Positions 44,570 through 51,572 of a stretch of DNA of 64,000 nt are shown here, one piece after another. The position numbers were made by a program, and so were the translations under genes. The first letter of the stretch is position 1. Each line of letters starts with the position of its first letter. The notes beneath the pieces were generated by a model. That model saw only the letters and a list, made by a program, of their open reading frames with translations, was not told where the DNA came from and did not search any database. The DNA comes from Mycolicibacterium neoaurum (GTDB lineage Bacteria > Actinomycetota > Actinomycetes > Mycobacteriales > Mycobacteriaceae): assembly GCF_036946495.1 (NCBI RefSeq), contig NZ_JAQIIX010000002.1:1488001-1552000 (forward strand). Direction: 5' to 3'.

Positions 44570-45531
44570 ACCCCGATGCTTTCGCCGCCGACCTCGCCCG
44601 CAAGCCGGAGGTGCTGTCCGAGCTGTCCACGGCTCTGGCACAGGCGAATCCGTGGACATCGGTCATCGCGGACGACATATCGCGCATCGTGTTCCTCGGC
44701 ATGGGATCCTCCGCCTACGCAGCCGGCGTGGCCGCCGCACGATTGCGCGCGCGTGGTATCTGTGCAGTCTCGGAGATCGCGTCGTCGCAGCTACTGCCGG
44801 CCTGGGGTCCCGGCACCCTGGTCGTGGCGACCTCCGCATCGGGCGGATCGGTAGAAACACTCGACGCACTGGACCGCCTGGATCCGGCCACCACGACGGT
44901 GGCGCTGACCAATACCGCCGGATCGGCCATCACCGAACGCTGCTCGGCCAGCGTCGATCTCCTGGCCGAACCCGAGCTCGGCGGGGTGGCCTGCCGCAGC
45001 TTCCAGCACACCGTGGCGCTGTTGCTGGCGCTCGAATGCCACCTGACCGGAAAGTCCACCGAGGAACTGGCATCGACGGTGAGCACGGCCGCACGGGCCA
45101 GTGAGCACCTACTTGCTTCCGAAGTCGACTGGCTTCCAGTAGTTTCCGAGTGCCTGCTGGGTCCGGTCGAGACACATCTCTGCGCGCCGGCACACCGACT
45201 CTCGTCCGCCCAGCAGGGAGCACTGATGTTCCGGGAGGGTCCGCGGCGATCGGCCATCGGCTGTGAGACCGGTGATTGGAGCCACGTCGACGTGTACCGC
45301 ACCAAGAACACCGATATGCGGATGCTGGTCTTCGCCGGCTCGGCATGGGAAGCGCAGCTGGCCGAGTGGACCGGACCCCGGAAGACCACCGTGGTGTCGG
45401 TCGGCGGTGAGGTACCCAGCGCGACCACCTGCGTGCGCTACCCCGGCGATGATATCGACGATGTCCGCCTGCTCACCGAGACATTGGTACCCGAGCTCGT
45501 CGCTGCCCGTGCGTGGCAGGCTCAGACCTGA
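44566..45531 (+). CDS. SIS-domain sugar phosphate isomerase/deaminase
   Basis: This 321-residue protein has two SIS domains of the GlmS C-terminal/AgaS type: FLGMGSSAYAAG...ATSASGGSVETLDAL in the first and the KNTDMRMLVFAGSA region in the second. Such proteins isomerise or deaminate amino-sugar phosphates; with the kinase just upstream (4-base overlap) the likely reaction is glucosamine-6-phosphate to fructose-6-phosphate and ammonia. The SIS-domain Ser/Thr loop TSASGGS is intact. It converges with tspO with a 4-base gap. Confidence 0.82.
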   Translation: MNPDAFAADLARKPEVLSELSTALAQANPWTSVIADDISRIVFLGMGSSAYAAGVAAARLRARGICAVSEIASSQLLPAWGPGTLVVATSASGGSVETLDALDRLDPATTTVALTNTAGSAITERCSASVDLLAEPELGGVACRSFQHTVALLLALECHLTGKSTEELASTVSTAARASEHLLASEVDWLPVVSECLLGPVETHLCAPAHRLSSAQQGALMFREGPRRSAIGCETGDWSHVDVYRTKNTDMRMLVFAGSAWEAQLAEWTGPRKTTVVSVGGEVPSATTCVRYPGDDIDDVRLLTETLVPELVAARAWQAQT

Positions 45532-45535
45532 TACC

Positions 45536-46030
45536 TCAGCCGTTCAGCGACCAGATCGAATAGTTCAGCGCCGTCGCGAACAGCACCCACGCCAGGTACG
45601 GGATCAGCATCACCGCGGCAACGCGGTTGACCTTCCAGAACAAGGCGATGGTGGCTGCCACGGCGATATCGAGAAGCAGGATGTCGACAAGTGCCACCCC
45701 GCGCCACCCAAGGCCGAAGAACAGCGGCGACCACAGCAGGTTCAGAACGAGCTGGACGGCATAGCTGATCATGGCCGGGTTGGCCCACCGTGGAGCCTCC
45801 CGCCAGACCAGCCAGGCCGCGACTCCCATCAGCAGGTACAGGACCGTCCAGACCGGGCCGAAGAGATTCGGCGGCGGGGCCCAATCCGGTTGTGCGAGAT
45901 TTCCATAATCGCTTGCCGCATCGGCCGATGCGAGTCCTCCCAGCGCCGCGACAAGCGCCACGGAAATCAGCGAGACGATCAGAGCCGGGATATGTCGGGA
46001 CCGACCCTCGGTGGAGGTATCTGAAGTCAT
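45536..46030 (-). CDS. tspO: TspO/MBR family membrane protein
   Basis: This 164-residue protein has five hydrophobic segments as in TspO, with the family residues QPDWAPPPNLFGPVWTVLYLLMG (given as location: residues about 49-71), LVLNLLWSPLFFGLG and PYLAWVLFATALNYSIWSLN. TspO binds porphyrins and is linked to stress and tetrapyrrole handling. The start is taken as the ATG at 46030 because AAAAGG is then 6 bases upstream; the ATG at 46036 touches it. It is divergent from a MarR gene across a strong palindrome, so it is likely repressed by that MarR. Confidence 0.88.
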   Translation of the reverse strand: MTSDTSTEGRSRHIPALIVSLISVALVAALGGLASADAASDYGNLAQPDWAPPPNLFGPVWTVLYLLMGVAAWLVWREAPRWANPAMISYAVQLVLNLLWSPLFFGLGWRGVALVDILLLDIAVAATIALFWKVNRVAAVMLIPYLAWVLFATALNYSIWSLNG

Positions 46031-46097
46031 CTGCATCCTTTTCTGCTCGCTGTTCGGCGCCGTTGTGGTGCTGACACAATGGCTCGGATACCCACCA

Positions 46098-46121
46098 TAT
46101 TGTTCAGCGTGCTGAACAATA
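46098..46121. promoter_or_regulatory. MarR operator palindrome between tspO and marR
   Basis: Two perfect 11-base arms, TATTGTTCAGC and GCTGAACAATA, are separated by 2 bases. The site lies 68 bases before the tspO start and 27 bases before the marR start, ideally placed to control both. The form (TTGTTCAGC and its complement) is MarR-like. Confidence 0.8.
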
Positions 46122-46147
46122 GCAAGTGCCTGACGAAGGAAGCTCCG

Positions 46148-46594
46148 ATGGACGACCTGGACGGCTGGCCGACCGGTCGGCTGTTGTCGATGGCGGCTCG
46201 GCTGGTCGAACAGTCCTGGGAACACGTGCTGCGCGAATACGACCTGTCCAATGCAGGGCTGGTGGTGCTTCACGTGGTGGCGACCGGACCGGCGACCCAG
46301 CGCGAGATCGCACACGCTTGCCGGGTCACCGACCAGACGGCCAGTCGCACCGTCGAACGGCTGGAGCGGCTCGGCTATGTCAGTCGGCAGGTCGATCCGC
46401 GAGACGAGCGGCGTAAAACGGTCACCAGCACCGCGGCGGGGCGAAGGGTGTACGCCACGCTGGTGCAGCGGGAGAAGAGGGATCCGGGGTTGGTTTCCGC
46501 CATCGGCGACGACGGGCCCGAGCTACGCCGAATACTGTTGAAGCTGGTGCGCAGCCGCCGAATCGAAGACGACGACGCTGTCCCATCTCCCTGA
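46148..46594 (+). CDS. MarR-family regulator
   Basis: This 148-residue winged-helix regulator has its recognition region at REIAHACRVTDQTASRTVERL, marked here by its core VTDQTASRTVERL, and the wing YVSRQVDPRDERRKTV. The ATG at 46148 has GAAGGAAG upstream and lies just after the palindrome; an upstream ATG at 46079 would read through the operator. Divergent to tspO and followed by the BMC-locus GntR gene on the opposite strand. Confidence 0.88.
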   Translation: MDDLDGWPTGRLLSMAARLVEQSWEHVLREYDLSNAGLVVLHVVATGPATQREIAHACRVTDQTASRTVERLERLGYVSRQVDPRDERRKTVTSTAAGRRVYATLVQREKRDPGLVSAIGDDGPELRRILLKLVRSRRIEDDDAVPSP

Positions 46595-46652
46595 AGTGAT
46601 CAGTCCTGCGATCAGGACCGTTGCCCTGCAACACGTATCGGATTTGAGACGA

Positions 46653-47417
46653 TCAGCCTGTCTGGCTTTGTAGTGTGATGGTGGCCGGCCCGGTCTTTGC
46701 CCCCGTCAGGCCCCGCCCCTGCGCAGTCACCGCCAGGGCGGTGCGATCACCCCTGAACAGATCTCGCGAGAACTCGTACGGGGTGCCGTACTGATCGTGT
46801 GTCACTCGAGTGATGAGCAACAGTGCGCTCTGCGGTTCGATGCCCAGCAGGCTCGCCTCCTCGTCGGTGGCGTTGACGGCCTCGATACGCTCCATCGCTT
46901 GGCCGTTGACCAGGCCGTAATGCGACTCCAGGAGTTCGTACAACGAACCGCCGAGCTGCTGTTCGAGCAGGCCCGGGAATCTGTCCGCCGGCAACTGGGC
47001 ATGCTCCAGCGAGATCGGCGAACCGTCCGCCAGCCGCACCCTGGTGATATCGACGACGTAATCGCCGACACCTATCTGGAGCGCATGCCGCGTCGTCTGG
47101 TCGGCTACGCCGATCTTGGTGGACAGTACCCGCGAACCGGCGGAATAGCCCTGGCTGGCAAGGAAGGCTGGGACCCCCACCACGTCGGACAGGTTGCGCT
47201 GGACCTGGCCGTGGCTGATGAATATCCCACCGGCACGCCCGATGACCCGGTGCACCAGCCCGGCCTCCTCCAGTGCGGCCAACACCTGCCGCAGGCTGGT
47301 CCGGCTGGTGCCGTACCGCTCAGCCAGTTCACGCTCGCTGCCCAGCTTGGCTCCGGGATTCCCGGCATTCACGTCCGCGACGATGCGGCGGCGCAACTGC
47401 TCGCTGTGACTCGCCAC
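46653..47417 (-). CDS. GntR-family (HutC/UTRA) regulator of the BMC locus
   Basis: This 254-residue regulator has an N-terminal winged helix with GSERELAERYGTSRTSLRQV (position about 26-45) and a C-terminal UTRA domain that binds a small-molecule effector (GDYVVDITRVRLADGSPISLEHAQLP region). It is the last gene of the microcompartment operon and starts at a GTG at 47417 behind GGGGGAG. An ATTGG-N5-CCAAT palindrome lies just before it, and a second copy lies in the divergent promoter at the other end of the locus, so it probably senses the substrate (aminoacetone or 1-amino-2-propanol). Confidence 0.86.
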   Translation of the reverse strand: MASHSEQLRRRIVADVNAGNPGAKLGSERELAERYGTSRTSLRQVLAALEEAGLVHRVIGRAGGIFISHGQVQRNLSDVVGVPAFLASQGYSAGSRVLSTKIGVADQTTRHALQIGVGDYVVDITRVRLADGSPISLEHAQLPADRFPGLLEQQLGGSLYELLESHYGLVNGQAMERIEAVNATDEEASLLGIEPQSALLLITRVTHDQYGTPYEFSRDLFRGDRTALAVTAQGRGLTGAKTGPATITLQSQTG

Positions 47418-47438
47418 CGCTCCCCCTGCATCCGCGTG

Positions 47439-47453
47439 ATTGGTACATCCAAT
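47439..47453. promoter_or_regulatory. GntR operator candidate 1 (ATTGG-N5-CCAAT)
   Basis: ATTGG-TACAT-CCAAT, an inverted repeat 22 bases before the gntR start, in the short gap after the SDR stop codon. The same arms recur at 54494-54508. Confidence 0.7.
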
Positions 47454-47454
47454 T

Positions 47455-48252
47455 CTAACCGGACACAGGCAGGGTCATTTCCGAGATGGCCATGTGCGAC
47501 TCCGGCAGGATCTGGCCGCCGTCGACAACCAACGACTGCCCGGTGACGAACGCCGCCTCATCGGTGGCGAAGAACAGTGCGGCATTCCCGATATCGGCAA
47601 CCGAGCCCAACCGACCGATCGGCACCGCCGAGGTCATCTGGTCGATGTAATCTCCGCCCATGTCCGCCAGCCCCTCGGTGCTGACATTCCCGGGCAGCAC
47701 CGCATTGATGGTGATCTTGCGGGGTGCGAGTTCGATTGCGGCAGTGCGCAAGAAGCCCAGCTGGGCAGCCTTGCTGGCGCCGTAGTGCGACCATCCCGGG
47801 TAACCCGTGACAGGACCGGTGATGGACGAGGTGACGATGACCCGGCCATGTCCGCTGGCGGTGAGTGCGGCCAGCGCGGCCTGCACCATGAACACCGTCC
47901 CCTTGAAGTTGACCGCGAGCACCTGGTCGATATCGTCCGGGGTGAGTTCTTCGAGTCGGCCGGAAGGAAAGATGCCGGCATTCGCACACACGATATCCAG
48001 ACCGCCGTGGCGTTCGATGGCGGCATCGACCACTCGTTGCGCCTGCTCCGGGTCCGCGACGTCGGCGCTGACCGCGCTGACCGCTCCGGACGCACCGTCG
48101 GCTGCCGCCACCGTGCGGTCGAGATCCTCCTGGTTACGCCCGGTGATGATGACGTTGACACCGACGTTGGCGAATACCTCGGCGATCCCGCGGCCGATTC
48201 CTCTGCTGCCACCGGTCACGATCGCGGTGCGACCGGCTAGTGAATGAAACAT
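47455..48252 (-). CDS. SDR dehydrogenase of the BMC locus (probable aminoacetone/1-amino-2-propanol)
   Basis: This 265-residue short-chain dehydrogenase has the cofactor motif TGGSRGIG (13-20), NAG (91-93), and the catalytic Ser143, Tyr157 and Lys161 (TSSITG, YGASK). GAGG lies 6 bases before the ATG at 48252. In the RMM pathway model from M. smegmatis this enzyme interconverts aminoacetone and 1-amino-2-propanol, the substrate of the neighbouring kinase. It probably works outside the shell because no targeting helix is seen at either end. Confidence 0.86.
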   Translation of the reverse strand: MFHSLAGRTAIVTGGSRGIGRGIAEVFANVGVNVIITGRNQEDLDRTVAAADGASGAVSAVSADVADPEQAQRVVDAAIERHGGLDIVCANAGIFPSGRLEELTPDDIDQVLAVNFKGTVFMVQAALAALTASGHGRVIVTSSITGPVTGYPGWSHYGASKAAQLGFLRTAAIELAPRKITINAVLPGNVSTEGLADMGGDYIDQMTSAVPIGRLGSVADIGNAALFFATDEAAFVTGQSLVVDGGQILPESHMAISEMTLPVSG

Positions 48253-48270
48253 CGTTGTCCTCACTGTATG

Positions 48271-49260
48271 TCAGAGACTGTGTCCGTTGGATGACAGATA
48301 ACGTTCGGCCAATCCGCAACTACCTTCGACGTAGCTGATGGCCTTGGTCGCCGATTCCCTGGAATGGCTGTGCGAGCCCATCCACGCGACGAGCAGCAGC
48401 CGCCTCAAGAACACGAACGAGGCCAGCATGTCCTCGTCTGCGGCGGTCAGTTCACGGCGGCTCCGGTACCCCGCCACCCAGGATTCCTGCCACTCGGGCA
48501 ATGCCGGGTCGTCCTCGATGAAGGACACCGCGGTACCGAAATCGTATAGATACCAGCCGAACCCGCAGTCGTCAAAGTCGATGACCGTGATCCGGTCGGA
48601 ACCCGGGTCGACCAACAGATTCGCCAGCCGCAGGTCGGCGTGCACCAGTCCGAAACGATTCGGGTCGGTACCGTAGGCATGCAGCCTGTCCTTGAGCAGC
48701 GTCTGCGCCCGCCCCAGCAGCTGCAGTTCGCGCTCTCCCATACCTGCCACGTCCTGCCAACGCCCCCAACGACCACGCTCACCCAGACTGTGTTCCCAGT
48801 CCCAGGAGAAGCGCTGGAAGCCGGTCGGCCGGCGCCACCGTTGCGCATGATCGTGCAACGCGGCGGTGATCCGGCCCAACGACTGGAAATCGTGATTGGT
48901 CAGCGCCGTTTCATCGGGTTCGGCACCGGCGACCATCTCGAATCGGACGACGTGCCGGTCGACGCCGGCCGCGTCGACCGTGACCACCCGCCGCCCGTCG
49001 ACGGCAGGCAGGACGCGCGGAACGGTCACATCGCTGTCTGAGCTCAACGCGGCGAGCCAGTCGAGCTCCGATTCGATCTCGTGGGCACGGTGGTAGTTCT
49101 GCCGGTGTACCCGCAGGATGGACTGTTCGCCCTTATCGCTCACCAGATACGTGGCGTTCTCCGAGAGGTTCAGCAGTCGCAGGTCGGCATCGGCTGAGAC
49201 CTCGTAATGGCCGAGTGCCCGTCTGGCGAGATCGACATCGTCGGTGATCACTGCTGCCAC
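48271..49260 (-). CDS. APH-fold kinase, probable 1-amino-2-propanol kinase
   Basis: This 329-residue aminoglycoside-phosphotransferase-fold kinase has catalytic Asp209 in LVHADLRLAN and metal-binding Asp228 in VIDFDDCGFG. In the RMM locus of M. smegmatis the equivalent gene (MSMEG_0270) encodes (S)-1-amino-2-propanol kinase, whose product is the substrate of the PLP phospho-lyase. Antibiotic resistance, the usual automatic call for this fold, is unlikely in this operon. GTG at 49260 is supported by GGGAGG eight bases upstream; a second in-frame GTG lies three codons later. Confidence 0.85.
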   Translation of the reverse strand: MAAVITDDVDLARRALGHYEVSADADLRLLNLSENATYLVSDKGEQSILRVHRQNYHRAHEIESELDWLAALSSDSDVTVPRVLPAVDGRRVVTVDAAGVDRHVVRFEMVAGAEPDETALTNHDFQSLGRITAALHDHAQRWRRPTGFQRFSWDWEHSLGERGRWGRWQDVAGMGERELQLLGRAQTLLKDRLHAYGTDPNRFGLVHADLRLANLLVDPGSDRITVIDFDDCGFGWYLYDFGTAVSFIEDDPALPEWQESWVAGYRSRRELTAADEDMLASFVFLRRLLLVAWMGSHSHSRESATKAISYVEGSCGLAERYLSSNGHSL

Positions 49261-49291
49261 GAGTATCGCCTCCCTTGCACCTTCGCCATCA

Positions 49292-49936
49292 TCAGTGCTC
49301 CCGGCCTTCGATACCTGCCAACACGTCGGTGATCCGGTCCCTGGCCACGGTGACGTCTTCGGCGCTGCCACCGATGTACAACCGCCCTGCCGCACCGATC
49401 ATCTGAACATCGACGATGGTCAACCCCGGAGCGGCTCGCTCCGCCTCATTGGCCGCGACCGCGGCGAACAACGCCGGCGTCATCTCGTAGACCAGTAATG
49501 ACTCACCGGGCAGGATCATCGACGCCTGCCGATTACGGTTCAGGATGACAGCGTGCTGATCGGTGATATCGGCGATGATGTCGTGATACAGCACCCGGGG
49601 CCGCAGCTGATCCTCGGCCTTGTTCTCGGTACCCGCAAGGATCGCCGCACCGGCCCGACGTACCTCGTCGAGATCGGCCGAGTGGATCTCCAGTACGCCG
49701 AATTGCCGCTCCACATAGAGGATTCCCGGCGATATGCCCGGCACCTCGCGCAGCGCCAGGTCGATAACCCGCTCGATCGCCAGGGCAGGCGACACCTCCA
49801 CGATCAGGGCGTGCTCACCCGCGTACGGTGGATAGCCCCGCGCGCGGGTCGGAGTCCCGAGATATGCCGCGAACTGCCGTTGCAGATCCTCGACCAGGAG
49901 GTAGACCCGTATCTGGGTGTGGATGGAGCCCGACAT
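49292..49936 (-). CDS. BMC-T microcompartment shell protein (tandem domain)
   Basis: This 214-residue protein contains two BMC domains in tandem (about residues 30-115 and 120-205), so three copies form a pseudohexameric tile. It resembles the other BMC-T of the locus along its length: SPALAIERVIDLALREVPGISPGILYVERQFG corresponds to the APGLDIEGVTDVALKHAEVKAGILVVERQFG stretch there (positions compared, not quoted in full). BMC-T tiles often carry a large central pore for cofactors or substrates. It follows the BMC-H gene by 2 bases. Confidence 0.92.
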   Translation of the reverse strand: MSGSIHTQIRVYLLVEDLQRQFAAYLGTPTRARGYPPYAGEHALIVEVSPALAIERVIDLALREVPGISPGILYVERQFGVLEIHSADLDEVRRAGAAILAGTENKAEDQLRPRVLYHDIIADITDQHAVILNRNRQASMILPGESLLVYEMTPALFAAVAANEAERAAPGLTIVDVQMIGAAGRLYIGGSAEDVTVARDRITDVLAGIEGREH

Positions 49937-49938
49937 GG

Positions 49939-50220
49939 CTACTTGCTGGACACCGCGAAGTGGGCGCCCAGCTCATTGTGCGGACGCGGGATGACATGCA
50001 CGCTGACCAGTTCACCGACCTGCGAGGCGGTCTCGGCGCCGGCCTCGGTGGCGGCCTTCACGGCTCCCACCTCACCGGTCACGATGACCGCCACCAACCC
50101 GTCGCCTACCTCCTTGCGGTCGGTGATGGTGACGTTGGCCGCTTTGACCATCGCGTCGGCGGCTGCCAATGCGGCGACATATCCCTTGGTTTCGATGAGA
50201 CCGATTGCATTGCTGGACAT
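49939..50220 (-). CDS. BMC-H microcompartment shell protein (hexamer)
   Basis: This 93-residue single BMC-domain protein begins SSNAIGLIETKGYVAALAAADAM and has VGDGLVAVIVTGEVGAVKAA and SVHVIPRPH, all hallmarks of the canonical hexameric tile that forms the facets. It is the only BMC-H of the locus. The central pore loop is in the region of the residues near 35-40 (DRKEVGDG). It starts at an ATG at 50220 with GGAGAA upstream and sits between the vertex and BMC-T genes. Confidence 0.95.
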   Translation of the reverse strand: MSSNAIGLIETKGYVAALAAADAMVKAANVTITDRKEVGDGLVAVIVTGEVGAVKAATEAGAETASQVGELVSVHVIPRPHNELGAHFAVSSK

Positions 50221-50229
50221 GGTTTCTCC

Positions 50230-50481
50230 TTATTGGTTGGGTGTTGCGTCTATGGAACCGATGATGAGCGCATCGACCGGTGGCGGTGCGCCGGTGAACC
50301 AACCCGAGGCCACCGACCCCTGCGCGATGAGCACACGCTCGCCGACACCGGTGCCGAGAACATCGAATGCGACCAACCGGGACTCTGTGCCGTCGATCTG
50401 CACCTCCAGGAAGGCTCCCGGCGGAATCCCCGCCACGTGCCGTGTCGACCACACGTTGCCGGTGACAGTTGCTGCGATCAT
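50230..50481 (-). CDS. BMC-P (EutN/CcmL) pentameric vertex protein
   Basis: This 83-residue protein of the EutN/CcmL/CsoS4 family caps the vertices of the icosahedral shell as a pentamer. Features are the start IAATVTGNVWSTRHVAG, VAFDVLGTGVGERVLIAQGS and the ending ALIIGSID, all diagnostic. It overlaps the upstream gene as ATGA. Being the single vertex protein of the locus it must supply all pentamers. Confidence 0.95.
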   Translation of the reverse strand: MIAATVTGNVWSTRHVAGIPPGAFLEVQIDGTESRLVAFDVLGTGVGERVLIAQGSVASGWFTGAPPPVDALIIGSIDATPNQ

Positions 50482-50972
50482 GTCCGCTCCTTGGTGATGG
50501 TGATGCCGAGGCTGCGTGCCTTCTCCCTTGCCAGCGGTGTCAGCACCGCACGCCGGCCGAGTATCAACGTCCCGCCTGCCAGATCTGCCAGATAGCGTTC
50601 GGTGACCGCCCCGCTGTCCACCCGGTGAACCGGGCCACCCGATCCCGTGCCCGTTGCTTTCGCGGCGAGCCGGAACCGCAACCGGCCGGTCTTGAGATCC
50701 GCACGGTTCTTCGGATTCTCGAACAGCCGCAGCAGTTTTCGTACGAAGCCGTCGAGTTCCGCATCGTCGGACAGCCGAACCGTCTCGGTGCGGGTCCTTC
50801 CCTCGGACGCACGCGGCCCGGTGGGTTCCACTCCCAGCTGCTCGGCCACCGAGGCCGGTGGCGCGGTGGTCACCGGTGCAGACGGGCCCGGTTCCGGGGT
50901 CTTCAGGCTTGCGACAGCGTCGCGTACCACCTCCCGGACCAGCGCACGTAACTCGTCACGGTCGACGCTCAT
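50478..50972 (-). CDS. unknown BMC-locus protein with N-terminal amphipathic helix
   Basis: This 164-residue protein occupies the place of MSMEG_0274 and has no known activity. Three parts are visible: an amphipathic helix at residues 4-22 (DELRALVREVVRDAVASL), a Pro/Ala/Gly-rich linker (24-60) and a C-terminal domain (about 65-164) that ends GRRAVLTPLAREKARSLGI, an ending reminiscent of segments in PduL/EutT/EutQ-type microcompartment proteins. The helix shares ELRALV with the C-terminal helix of the aldehyde dehydrogenase. It may be a core scaffold or an assembly factor joining cargo and shell. It overlaps both neighbours by 4 bases. Confidence 0.8.
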   Translation of the reverse strand: MSVDRDELRALVREVVRDAVASLKTPEPGPSAPVTTAPPASVAEQLGVEPTGPRASEGRTRTETVRLSDDAELDGFVRKLLRLFENPKNRADLKTGRLRFRLAAKATGTGSGGPVHRVDSGAVTERYLADLAGGTLILGRRAVLTPLAREKARSLGITITKERT

Positions 50973-51568
50973 GACTGCGCCAGTGCCTGACGGGCCGCGT
51001 CGGCGGCCTGGCGGACATCGGCTTCGGCGCCCGCGAGATACACCCGGCCGGTCGCGCCGATCATCCGGAAGTCGACGACCTTGATATCCGCGGCCTTCTC
51101 TGCCTCGTTGGTGGCCAGGATCGCGTACGAGGCGGGTTGTACCTCCAGGACGAACAGCGACTCCCCTGCCAGCACCATGGAGCCGATCTTGTTGCGATTG
51201 ATCAAGAACGCGTGCTGGTGATCGATGCTGGAGATGATGCGAGACGCCAGGATCGTCGGACGCACCGCCGCGCCACCGTCACCGCCGAGGGAATCCAGCG
51301 CGGCGTCGGCCGCAGCCTTGACCGCGCCGGTCTCACCGTGGAACTCCAGGTAGCCGAACTGGCGCTCCACCACCAGGATTCCGGCCTTGACCTCGGCGTG
51401 TTTGAGTGCCACATCGGTGACACCCTCGATGTCGAGGCCGGGAGCCACCTCGATGATCTGGGCGGCCTGGTTCGCCCGGGGCAGCGCACCCTTGATCCAG
51501 GTACCGAGATAGGACATCGTCTGCGGTTGGAGACGATCGATGAAGATGAAAGAACGCAGTTCGGCCAC
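50969..51568 (-). CDS. BMC-T microcompartment shell protein (tandem domain)
   Basis: This 199-residue tandem BMC-domain protein (domains at about 20-105 and 108-195) contains AGILVVERQFGYLEFHG and the matching RNKIGSMVLAGESLFVLEV in the second half. It is the second pseudohexameric tile of the locus, corresponding to MSMEG_0275. It starts at a GTG at 51568 with GAGGTGACC upstream, 4 bases after the ALDH stop, and overlaps the next gene by 4. Confidence 0.92.
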   Translation of the reverse strand: MAELRSFIFIDRLQPQTMSYLGTWIKGALPRANQAAQIIEVAPGLDIEGVTDVALKHAEVKAGILVVERQFGYLEFHGETGAVKAAADAALDSLGGDGGAAVRPTILASRIISSIDHQHAFLINRNKIGSMVLAGESLFVLEVQPASYAILATNEAEKAADIKVVDFRMIGATGRVYLAGAEADVRQAADAARQALAQS

Positions 51569-51572
51569 AAGG

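Noticed and set aside
48271..49260. Aminoglycoside resistance phosphotransferase
   Set aside because: The fold is shared, but the operon context and the known RMM kinase point to an amino-alcohol substrate.
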